From JAFGCR01 sp964538225 (GTDB taxonomy: Bacteria; Patescibacteriota; Gracilibacteria; UM-FILTER-43-11), in contig CAZIDW010000078.1 in assembly GCA_964538225.1 (NCBI GenBank), positions 1 to 5,101 of the forward strand: a stretch of DNA of 5,101 nucleotides, in the 5' to 3' direction. The notes beneath the pieces are model-generated. The model saw nothing but the letters and a program-made list of their open reading frames with translations. It ran no database searches and had not been told where the DNA came from. How positions within the stretch are numbered: the stretch's first letter is position 1; each line of letters begins with the position of its first letter. Position numbers and translations under genes: made by a program. Positions 1 to 5,080 of the stretch are shown here, in pieces.

Positions 1-924
1 CGCCGGGCGGTTTTGATCACAGATTTCCGGTATCTCCGTTCCGCCCGCAAGCAGGTTCCGGGGCCGGTGCGCGTTTACAACCAGAAGGAAGGAATCAAAA
101 AGCTGATGGGGCGGCTCAAAGTCCTGGGGATTGAAGATGAACATATGACCCACGCGCAGTTTCTGGATTACCGCAAACTTTTAAGAGGCGTCCGTTTAAA
201 ACCTATTTCCGGTCTGGCGGAACGCATGCGGATGATTAAAAATGCGGAAGAAGTGAAGACCATCAGAAAGGCGGTGAAGATCACGGAGAAGGCGCTTTCT
301 GAATTTATCAGGACCATCCGTTCCGGCCAGTCCGAAGATGAGATGGAGTGGAACCTGCTGACCTGTATCCGGAAATGGCGCGGGGAAGGGTTTTCGTTCC
401 CGCCGATCATCAGTTTCGGCAAAAATACGGCGGACGTGCATCACCGCAGGGAACCTGATAAACTCAGGAAAGGGGAGTTTATTCTGCTTGATTTCGGTAT
501 CCGGTATCAGGGATATTGTACGGATATGACCCGGGTTTTTTTCACCCGCCAGCCTGCCAAATTTGAACAAAAAATTTATTCAATAGTTCTGGAGGCGAAC
601 CAGGCCGCCATCAAAGCGGTGAAGGCCGGTATCAAATTAAGTGAAGTGGATAAAGCGGCTCGTGAGGTGATTGAGAAGTCCGGTTATGGTGAGCATTTCG
701 GTCATGCCACCGGCCATGGGGTCGGCTTGGAGGTGCATGAAGACCCCCGGGTCAGTGATACCTCAGAGGAAGCCGTCCAGCCAGGGATGGTGTTCACAAT
801 CGAACCGGGTATTTACCTTGATCGTCTGGGCGGGGTCCGGCTGGAGGATATGGTGTATGTGAATGAGAAGGGGAGGGCGGAGGTTTTGACCAAATTTCCG
901 AAAGATTTAACCATTATCGGCTAA
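1..924 (+). CDS. M24 family Xaa-Pro aminopeptidase / prolidase-like metallopeptidase (5' end outside the window)
   Basis: This family removes N-terminal residues preceding proline, or splits Xaa-Pro dipeptides, in the cytoplasm with a two-metal centre. The frame is open to the left edge: before the first possible in-window start (TTG at 13) it reads RRAV, and LITDFRYL is a typical creatinase N-domain strand, so the gene begins upstream. About 70 residues of the creatinase-like N domain remain, then the pita-bread M24 domain. Numbering from codon 13, all five metal ligands are visible: Asp160 (LDFG), Asp171 (TDMTR), His235 (GHGVG), Glu264 (TIEPG) and Glu278 (RLEDM). The second-shell histidines are also present, at 143/144 (VHHRREP) and 242 (VHEDP). 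The enzyme therefore looks intact and active. It ends with TAA at 922-924, one base before an inverted repeat. I cannot separate PepP-like from PepQ-like substrate preference. Confidence 0.93.
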   Translation, partial: RRAVLITDFRYLRSARKQVPGPVRVYNQKEGIKKLMGRLKVLGIEDEHMTHAQFLDYRKLLRGVRLKPISGLAERMRMIKNAEEVKTIRKAVKITEKALSEFIRTIRSGQSEDEMEWNLLTCIRKWRGEGFSFPPIISFGKNTADVHHRREPDKLRKGEFILLDFGIRYQGYCTDMTRVFFTRQPAKFEQKIYSIVLEANQAAIKAVKAGIKLSEVDKAAREVIEKSGYGEHFGHATGHGVGLEVHEDPRVSDTSEEAVQPGMVFTIEPGIYLDRLGGVRLEDMVYVNEKGRAEVLTKFPKDLTIIG

Positions 925-946
925 CGTTTATCGTAACTCGAGGCTC
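925..946 (+). repeat. Left arm of a 22-bp perfect inverted repeat
   Basis: The arm starts CGTTTATCGTAACTCGAG and is the exact reverse complement of 1368-1389. It begins at the first base after the TAA of the peptidase gene. A transcript running through would place the two arms in one long stem closing a loop of about 420 nt. Confidence 0.9.
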
Positions 947-953
947 GAATCGG

Positions 954-1229
954 CTAATAATTAATTTGAGATTGTCCCACGTTAGCTATTTGTATCTCGC
1001 CAAAGTTATTCCATGTTTGATTTAATCTGAATAACTGCCTTGAGATTTTATCGTAGATGTCGGTTAATTCATTGAGAAGCTTTTTTTCTTCAGGCAGATA
1101 CAAGTCACGACAATGGGATAAACTTACAATAGTCTCATTGCTTTCGGCCATCGCATCCGAAAGATATATGTGGAAACCTGCTTTCTGGTGTTTTTTTGAG
1201 AAATCTTCCGCTATTAATCGTGGAACCAC
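954..1229 (-). CDS. Four-helix-bundle (S23 / 23S rRNA intervening-sequence-like) protein, N-terminally truncated
   Basis: The family consists of small (roughly 115-130 aa) four-helix-bundle proteins, first seen inside 23S rRNA intervening sequences; the Avd accessory protein of diversity-generating retroelements has the same fold. The biochemical role is unclear. The 91-residue frame starts at a GTG at 1229 and holds the conserved centre and C-terminal helices: VPRLIAEDFSKKHQKAGF (family signature IAEG-F), then DAMAESNETIVSLSHCRDL, then the last helix LTDIYDKISRQLFRLNQTW. Helix 1 is missing. The same frame extends upstream only through LSRSCK to a TAA at 1248-1250. In a neighbouring frame just upstream, residues LFKVIIQI could be the continuation of the family pattern, suggesting a frameshift. 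Beyond that lies a hexamer tract with no helix-1 homology. Glu-Asp replaces the usual Glu-Gly. The gene is probably a decaying relic within the inverted-repeat-bounded insert. Confidence 0.7.
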   Translation of the reverse strand: MVPRLIAEDFSKKHQKAGFHIYLSDAMAESNETIVSLSHCRDLYLPEEKKLLNELTDIYDKISRQLFRLNQTWNNFGEIQIANVGQSQINY

Positions 1230-1260
1230 TTTGCAGGATCTGGATAATTACTTTAAATAA

Positions 1261-1317
1261 TGCGTCTGCGTTTGCGGTTGCGAAATGCGTATCGTCTAGC
1301 GTTTAACGTCTTACGCC
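1261..1317. repeat. Degenerate hexamer tandem tract (TGCGNN)
   Basis: Four in-phase units of TGCGNN occupy 1261-1284 (TGCGTC, TGCGTT, TGCGGT, TGCGAA). They are followed by looser relatives (ATGCGT, ATCGTC, TAGCGT, TTAACG and so on) up to about 1317. The tract lies exactly where the missing N-terminal codons of the four-helix-bundle gene would be expected. It may be simple slippage DNA or a lineage-specific intergenic repeat. Confidence 0.5.
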
Positions 1318-1367
1318 TATGAAAAAACGGATTAGGAAGTGTATTTAAGATTCAGATATCTGTTATT

Positions 1368-1389
1368 GAGCCTCGAGTTACGATAAACG
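1368..1389 (-). repeat. Right arm of the 22-bp perfect inverted repeat
   Basis: Exact reverse complement of 925-946 (all 22 bases), containing CCTCGAGTTACGATAAACG. A further 9-bp complementarity lies outside the pair: TTAACCATT at 907-915 and AATGGTTAA at 1391-1399, offset by 9 bases on the left and 1 base on the right. Confidence 0.9.
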
Positions 1390-1390
1390 A

Positions 1391-1435
1391 AATGGTTAAT
1401 GGAGGTTATTAAGTCCTAATTAGCCCATTTTTTTT
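1391..1435 (+). terminator. Probable intrinsic terminator of the M24 peptidase transcript, now downstream of the insert
   Basis: The left arm AATGGTTAAT (1391-1400) pairs with ATTAGCCCATT (1419-1429) with one bulged C and one G-U pair. The stem continues with GGA (1401-1403) against TCC (1414-1416). The right arm runs directly into eight T residues (1428-1435). The stem is AT-rich and imperfect, so it is a moderate candidate. Confidence 0.5.
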
Positions 1436-1456
1436 AATTCAGGCAACTCCAGGTGA

Positions 1457-1485
1457 TTGATAAATGTAAGAAAAACGTGTAAAAT
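1457..1485 (+). promoter_or_regulatory. Sigma70-type promoter for the 3D-domain protein gene
   Basis: TTGATA (1457-1462) and TAAAAT (1480-1485) are separated by the optimal 17 bases. The predicted transcription start is about 1492, giving a leader of roughly 20 bases. An AAGGA at 1504-1508 may serve as a Shine-Dalgarno, but it is only 3 bases from the ATG at 1512. Confidence 0.65.
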
Positions 1486-1511
1486 ATACGGATTTCTTTA
1501 TTTAAGGAAAA

Positions 1512-2990
1512 ATGACGTTAAAAAAGCTGATTTCATTCACAGTTGCCCTTGCCCAGTTCCTCATCCTCGTGCCGGCGGCCCAGGCCAGTCAGCCGATGGA
1601 GAAGCGGATGCTGATGGTATCCGCTTACTATTCACCCCTGCCGAACCAGAGTTTTTATATGCGCGGCAGTTATGAAGCGGATATCCGTTTAAACGGCCGC
1701 GGCACGAACGGCGCGGACGGAACGGAAGTCTACACCGGTATGCTGGCGGCGCCGCGGACTTATCCGTTCGGCACCCGTATCCGTATTCCCGGTCTGGGGG
1801 TGGGGGAAGTGCACGACAGGGGCGGGGCGATTAAAGCCCGGGCCAATTATGACCGTATCGATGTATGGATGGGGTACGGCGAAGAAGGCCTGGCCCGCGC
1901 CCTGAACTGGGGCATGCGTTTGGTGGAAGGCGAGGTGTATTTCACTCCCCGTCAGGCAGAGCCAGGACTGAGTTTCGGCTGGGTCAGCTCCACACTCCCC
2001 CAAAGCACACTGAACCGTCTGCAGGCTAAGACGCCGATCAATTCTCAGGCGTTTAAAAAGCCCATCACCCAGGCATCCCCGAAGACCAGTATCCGTGAAC
2101 TGCAGGAAGCCCTGCGCCTGTTCGGCTATTACCACGGGGCAGTGGATGGCGTGTACACGGACGCGACTCGTGAGTCAGTCCTGCTTTTTCAGCTGGACGA
2201 AGGGGTGATTGCTTCCAAACATTCCGCCGGCGCCGGACATTTCGGCCCCAAGACCCGTAAGACCCTCGCGAGTAAGTCTGAAAATTTCAATTCCAGAATC
2301 CGCATCGAACAGAAACGTCTGAAGGAGAACCTGAAATCCCTTTCTATCGGGCTGGGTAAAAACGCGGAAGGCGAGGAAGTGTACCGCGTCCAGCAGATGC
2401 TGTGGGAACTGGGTTATTATCGGGGCGACCTTAACAGCCGGTATGATGCCGCGACCATCGACGCGGTATTTCATTTTCAGAAAGACAACGGCATTGTGCA
2501 GAGTGACTGGGACCGGGGCGCCGGTTATTTCGGCAGACAGACCCATCGGGCCTTGGCCGCTGCTGTGGACCGTAAGATCGAAAAACTCAAAAGCTATCCC
2601 GCGGAGATGCAGGTGTGGGTGCCGGCCAAAGTGGATCTGCCGGCGCTTAACCAGCTCAACGCGCCTGACAGCCCGCCTGACCGCACGCTGAGTTTTGACG
2701 TGGATTTTAAGACCCAGCCGGCGGAACCGCGTTTTACCCGCGACCTGGCGCTTAATGACCGGGGCACGGAAGTAGCGCGCCTGCAGAACGTGCTCATTAA
2801 AGCAGGCCACCTGGCGGAGGGGCTGGATACCGGTTATTTCGGTTACAAGACCCGGTCGGCCCTGATCGGTTTTCAGATGGAACAGGGCATTATCCAAAGT
2901 GCCGGCAGTGCCGGAGCCGGACTGGCAGGGCCGAAGACACGCGGTGTTCTGAATTCTATTGACCCTTCAAAATTTTCAGAGTCCGCGTGA
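1512..2990 (+). CDS. Secreted 3D-domain protein with three peptidoglycan-binding modules
   Basis: A 492-residue protein predicted to act at the cell wall. Residues 1-26 form a signal peptide: basic MTLKK, a hydrophobic core, and a cleavage-type AQA followed by SQ. Residues about 35-145 are a 3D (Asp-Asp-Asp) domain, related to the catalytic core of MltA and Rpf/YabE-type muralytic proteins. It shows VSAYYSP, FGTRIRIPGLGVGEVHD with Asp102, GGAIK, and RIDVWMGYG with Asp117. Three PG_binding_1-like modules follow at about 193-253, 287-350 and 415-482. Each has an LQ..L...GY helix pair, a T-x-x-A-(L/V/I)-x-x-FQ motif, and a second half GAG-x-x-G-x-x-T-R/H-x-x-L. Helical, Lys/Glu-rich linkers separate modules 1 and 2, and a Pro/Asp-rich linker separates 2 and 3. 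A muralytic or wall-anchoring role is inferred. The ATG at 1512 is supported by the signal peptide and by the promoter. Stop is TGA. Confidence 0.9.
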   Translation: MTLKKLISFTVALAQFLILVPAAQASQPMEKRMLMVSAYYSPLPNQSFYMRGSYEADIRLNGRGTNGADGTEVYTGMLAAPRTYPFGTRIRIPGLGVGEVHDRGGAIKARANYDRIDVWMGYGEEGLARALNWGMRLVEGEVYFTPRQAEPGLSFGWVSSTLPQSTLNRLQAKTPINSQAFKKPITQASPKTSIRELQEALRLFGYYHGAVDGVYTDATRESVLLFQLDEGVIASKHSAGAGHFGPKTRKTLASKSENFNSRIRIEQKRLKENLKSLSIGLGKNAEGEEVYRVQQMLWELGYYRGDLNSRYDAATIDAVFHFQKDNGIVQSDWDRGAGYFGRQTHRALAAAVDRKIEKLKSYPAEMQVWVPAKVDLPALNQLNAPDSPPDRTLSFDVDFKTQPAEPRFTRDLALNDRGTEVARLQNVLIKAGHLAEGLDTGYFGYKTRSALIGFQMEQGIIQSAGSAGAGLAGPKTRGVLNSIDPSKFSESA

Positions 2991-2998
2991 ATTTAATG

Positions 2999-3026
2999 TT
3001 GACAGATAATTAAAAAGTTATAAAAT
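2999..3026 (+). promoter_or_regulatory. Strong sigma70-type promoter for the 3052-3798 gene
   Basis: A perfect -35 TTGACA (2999-3004) and TAAAAT (3021-3026) are spaced by 16 bases. TATAAA at 3019-3024 is an alternative -10 with a poorer 14-base spacer. The expected start is about 3033, leaving a leader of about 19 bases with no recognisable Shine-Dalgarno before the ATG at 3052. The promoter begins 9 bases after the preceding gene's stop, and no terminator is visible in the 61-base gap. Confidence 0.65.
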
Positions 3027-3051
3027 TATTTAGCAATTATTTTTATCACCC

Positions 3052-3798
3052 ATGCCTGAAAGACAATCCGAACAACCCGCCGAAGATATCTCCCGCCTGT
3101 TTTCCGAGGCCCTGGAGCCTCTGGAGCTGTATGAGAAGAACCCGGAAATCAGCCGGCGTCTGAAAGAGAAGCTGGACAACGAACTGGAGGACGACTGGAA
3201 GGCAAGCCTGCTTACCTATAAAAATCCGGTAGAGCTTCTGCGCGCCCTGCATGAGGCGGGGGTCGCCGAGGAACTGGATCCCGGACTCCGCAAGGCCATG
3301 TTTGCTTTCGTCAATAAGCGCCAGAACCTGAATGCCCGTGAGAAAGCCGGACGGGTCCTGGCGGACCGGCAAAAGCCCGCCTCCCGGCGTGAGCGGATTC
3401 TTAGAACAGTGGATGACTCCTTTAAAACGCCTGCCGAAGACAGATCATCCGCCCCTGAGGCAGAAGAAAAAGGCACTGAACAGCTGCTGGACGCCTATGA
3501 TTTCAATGAAACGGGCAAACCCTGTTCCATGGCTATGGTGGTCCATCTGCGGGATGACGGGAAGATCGGGTTTGTCTCTCCTCATGTGCCGGTCGCGCCG
3601 CCGAACACCAAAGAAGATTTAGTGAAATTTTGGAAAGAGCACTTTAAATACGACCAGTCCAGCCAGTATTTTGTCTTTTTTATGGGCGGCAAGTGGCACA
3701 CCATCAACAGCCGGGATGAAACGATCCCCATGCCGGATGCCGGGCTGACCGCGATGTGGCGGGAGACACTGAAGAGCAATAAAAAACGCGATTTGTAA
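3052..3798 (+). CDS. Uncharacterised soluble protein, two-part (helical N half, alpha/beta C half)
   Basis: I do not recognise this 248-residue protein. It has no signal peptide or membrane segment, so it is probably cytoplasmic. Residues 1-105 are predicted largely helical and strongly charged (for example SRRLKEKLDNELEDDWK and PVELLRALHEAGVAEEL). Residues 106-145 form a low-complexity polar linker (RRERILRT, then PAEDRSSAPEAEEKG). Residues 146-240 look like a compact alpha/beta domain, with strand-like SMAMVVHLRDDGKIGFVSP, YFVFFMGGKWHTI and several Trp/Phe residues. No catalytic motif is obvious. The ATG at 3052 is chosen because it follows a good promoter at a short distance and no earlier in-frame start lies downstream of that promoter. 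It sits between a wall protein and prmC, but each appears to have its own promoter, so the context says little about function. Confidence 0.8.
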   Translation: MPERQSEQPAEDISRLFSEALEPLELYEKNPEISRRLKEKLDNELEDDWKASLLTYKNPVELLRALHEAGVAEELDPGLRKAMFAFVNKRQNLNAREKAGRVLADRQKPASRRERILRTVDDSFKTPAEDRSSAPEAEEKGTEQLLDAYDFNETGKPCSMAMVVHLRDDGKIGFVSPHVPVAPPNTKEDLVKFWKEHFKYDQSSQYFVFFMGGKWHTINSRDETIPMPDAGLTAMWRETLKSNKKRDL

Positions 3799-3886
3799 TT
3801 TACCCCTTCGGGGCTTAATTTGTAACTGATAACGTGACTGCGCTGTAAGTTACAAATGACGATTTACAAATTACAAACAGTTTTTT
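3792..3886 (+). terminator. Nested TTTGTAA/TTACAAA inverted repeats ending in a T-run; possible terminator or operator
   Basis: The outer arms TTTGTAATTT (3792-3801, overlapping the stop codon) and AAATTACAAA (3868-3877) are perfect 10-bp complements. Inside them, ATTTGTAACT (3818-3827) and AGTTACAAAT (3848-3857) are a second perfect 10-bp pair. A small GC hairpin, CCCC-TTC-GGGG (3803-3813), lies in the left half. Six T residues (3881-3886) follow the outer arm, so the whole region can fold as a terminator for the upstream gene. The repeated TTACAAA words could equally be binding sites, because the right half overlaps the -35 area of the prmC promoter. Confidence 0.5.
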
Positions 3887-3894
3887 GCTATAAT
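3864..3894 (+). promoter_or_regulatory. Extended -10 promoter of prmC, positioned for a leaderless transcript
   Basis: A perfect TATAAT (3889-3894) is preceded by TGC (3886-3888), giving the TGn extended -10 element. A weak -35-like TTACAA lies at 3864-3869 with a 19-base spacer. The normal start point, 7 bases after the hexamer end, is the A of the ATG at 3901. Confidence 0.7.
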
Positions 3895-3900
3895 CGGGTT

Positions 3901-4794
3901 ATGCTGATCCGGGACGTTTTAAAATGGGGCCATGAGACTTTACTGCTTTCTTCTGAAAGCGCCCGGCTGGACGCGGAGCTCCTGCTGTCGCATGTTTTAA
4001 AAAAACCAGTCACTTTTCTGCTGGCGCACGATGATAATGATATCGGTTTTTTTTCTTTATGGAAGTACAAACGAATGATCACAAAAAGAAAAAAGGGTAT
4101 ACCGGTGGCTTATCTGACCGGTCATAAGGAGTTCTTTTTTCTGGATTTTGAAGTCAGTAAAAATGTTTTAGTGCCGCGTCCTGATACGGAGATCTTAGTT
4201 GAGGCGGTGATTGAATACATCCACTCATTGCCCATTAAAATCACTGAAGGCGAGGATCACGATCCTCGCCGGCGCGATTGGCGAATCGCGCCTTCAGTGA
4301 TTTTACTTGATATCGGGACGGGGAGCGGTTGTATTCCGATTGCCGTGTGTAAAAATATGAAAGGGCTGGAAGCAGTCGCCACGGATATCTCGTCCGCGGC
4401 CCTTAGGGTGGCGAAACGAAATGTAAAAAAGCATAAACTTACCTCTCGTATCACATTGGTTTTATCCGACCTGCTTAAAAATGTGCCGTCTGAGTTATTT
4501 GAGGATCGGGAGATTATCGTGACAGCTAATCTTCCTTATATCCCTTTTGGTTTTTCAGTGAGTCCGGACGTGGCCTGCGAACCGTCCATTTCTCTCTATG
4601 GCGGGGAAGACGGGATGGACGTTTATAAGCGTTTGACCGACCAAGTCCGGACTCTGAGACCCCGCGCCCTGTTTTTTGAACTGTTTGAACACCAGATCGC
4701 TATCCTGAAGACCCGGCTGCCGGATTACCGGCTTAAATACGTGAAAGATATGAGCGGTGAAGCCCGGGTGCTTTGTATGGAGAAAGAGGATTGA
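3901..4794 (+). CDS. prmC: Peptide chain release factor N5-glutamine methyltransferase (HemK/PrmC)
   Basis: PrmC uses S-adenosylmethionine to methylate the glutamine of the GGQ motif in release factors RF1/RF2, improving termination. The ATG at 3901 gives 297 aa starting MLIRDVLKWGHETLL, the usual PrmC N terminus. A longer frame from 3856 adds 15 residues that overlap the promoter and is rejected. An N-terminal helical release-factor-binding domain (about 1-75, ending PVAYLTGHKEF) is followed by VLVPRPDTEILVE (89-101). The methyltransferase fold follows, with SAM motif I LLDIGTGSGC (135-144), acidic ATDIS (160-164) and catalytic NLPYIP (210-215). The last has Leu where most bacteria have Pro (NPPY), a variant I associate with CPR. 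Residues about 112-135 are extra relative to homologs (about 35 residues between LVE and DIG, against 14 in E. coli PrmC) and are encoded by a palindromic insertion. All catalytic motifs survive. The gene seems more AT-rich than its neighbours. Confidence 0.93.
   Translation: MLIRDVLKWGHETLLLSSESARLDAELLLSHVLKKPVTFLLAHDDNDIGFFSLWKYKRMITKRKKGIPVAYLTGHKEFFFLDFEVSKNVLVPRPDTEILVEAVIEYIHSLPIKITEGEDHDPRRRDWRIAPSVILLDIGTGSGCIPIAVCKNMKGLEAVATDISSAALRVAKRNVKKHKLTSRITLVLSDLLKNVPSELFEDREIIVTANLPYIPFGFSVSPDVACEPSISLYGGEDGMDVYKRLTDQVRTLRPRALFFELFEHQIAILKTRLPDYRLKYVKDMSGEARVLCMEKED
4236..4305. repeat. 70-bp palindromic element folding as a gap-free three-way junction, inserted in-frame within prmC
   Basis: The outer stem TAAAATCACTGAA (4236-4248) pairs with TTCAGTGATTTTA (4293-4305), 13 bp. 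Hairpin 1 is GGCGAGGATC (4249-4258), loop AC, GATCCTCGCC (4261-4270), 10 bp. Hairpin 2 is GGCGCGATT (4271-4279), loop GGCG, AATCGCGCC (4284-4292), 9 bp. The three helices abut with no unpaired bases: 64 of 70 nt are paired, all Watson-Crick. An alternative outer fold extends the long arms to 17 bp (4236-4252 with 4289-4305). It encodes approximately IKITEGEDHDPRRRDWRIAP plus flanking residues, exactly where PrmC homologs are much shorter, just before SAM motif I. The structure far exceeds coding need and marks a repeat-type insertion. Confidence 0.85.
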
Positions 4795-4798
4795 GATT

Positions 4799-4830
4799 AT
4801 TCCGTATAACAGACTTTGTACGGAATTTTT
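4799..4830 (+). terminator. Intrinsic terminator of prmC
   Basis: ATTCCGTA (4799-4806) and TACGGAAT (4819-4826) form a perfect 8-bp stem with a 12-base loop. The right arm ends in a run of five T (4826-4830). It starts 4 bases after the prmC stop codon. Confidence 0.75.
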
Positions 4831-4934
4831 AAATTATTTCAACTTCTGATTCTGACTATCTATTTTTCCCTGCTTTTCCCGTCCGCCTCACGGCGTCCGA
4901 TTGCGTCTTTTTTTCTGTAATGCCGTTTTTCTTT

Positions 4935-4956
4935 GCACTTTTGGCGCCAAAAGTGC
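4935..4956. repeat. Perfect 22-bp palindrome centred on GGCGCC
   Basis: The core TTTTGGCGCCAAAA is flanked by GCAC and GTGC, and the palindrome has no central spacer. With one mismatch the symmetry extends through the flanking TTT and AAA. It is not followed by a T-run on either strand (CAAAAA on +, AAAGAAAAA on -), so it does not look like a terminator. A dimeric protein site or intergenic repeat is more likely. Confidence 0.75.
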
Positions 4957-5033
4957 CAAAAACGCTGGGGGTCCGCGAGCCAGTTAATCATCGTGGTGCA
5001 GTCTGCCATCGCTGGGCACGGCCGCTACCCCCC

Positions 5034-5080
5034 AGACCCCCTTTGACCTTTTTCCTTTCGCGGTACATCCAAAGGGGTCT
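5034..5080. repeat. Inverted repeat AGACCCC(C)TTT / AAAGGGGTCT
   Basis: AGACCCCCTTT (5034-5044) is complementary to AAAGGGGTCT (5071-5080) apart from one extra C, with a 26-base loop. Its left arm overlaps the C-run that can alternatively pair with CTGGGGG at 4965-4971, so two mutually exclusive folds are possible. Confidence 0.5.

Larger units (their letters stand above)
925..1389. mobile_element. Inverted-repeat-bounded insert carrying a four-helix-bundle gene relic
   Basis: A 22-bp sequence directly after the peptidase stop (925-946) recurs as a perfect reverse complement at 1368-1389, defining a 465-bp unit. The unit is visibly more AT-rich than the flanking genes. It contains a - strand four-helix-bundle gene lacking its N terminus and a degenerate TGCGNN hexamer tract. 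It lies between the peptidase stop codon and a terminator-like hairpin at 1391-1435, as if inserted there. No clear target-site duplication is visible and there is no transposase, so it would be non-autonomous or a relic. Four-helix-bundle S23 proteins are known from intervening sequences in bacterial 23S rRNA, which are also bounded by complementary ends. Whether this is a related element or a fortuitous arrangement is inference. Confidence 0.55.

Noticed and set aside
1057..1260. 67-codon + strand ORF inside the insert
   Set aside because: It is antisense to the four-helix-bundle frame, which shows clear family motifs; the + strand translation shows none.
1512..2990. Large reverse-strand ORFs opposite the 3D-domain gene (for example 2175-2897)
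   Set aside because: They are shadows of a GC-rich gene; the + strand product has a signal peptide and three recognisable repeat modules.
3856..3900. Upstream ATG giving a 15-residue longer PrmC
   Set aside because: The extra codons cover the extended -10 promoter and inverted-repeat arms, the added residues do not resemble PrmC, and family homology starts at the ATG at 3901.
4236..4305. tRNA-like or other cloverleaf RNA gene inside prmC
   Set aside because: It has only two hairpins plus a closing stem with no anticodon-arm geometry, and no T-loop or D-loop consensus or CCA end; it is better explained as a palindromic insertion.
4935..4956. Palindrome as a bidirectional terminator
   Set aside because: The hairpin is followed by A-rich rather than T-rich sequence on both strands, so no U-tract would form.
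4860..4991. 43-codon - strand ORF rich in Lys/Arg starting MINWLADPQRFWHFW
   Set aside because: It runs straight through the 22-bp palindrome and T-rich tracts, and no promoter or ribosome-binding site is evident; probably fortuitous translation of repeat DNA.
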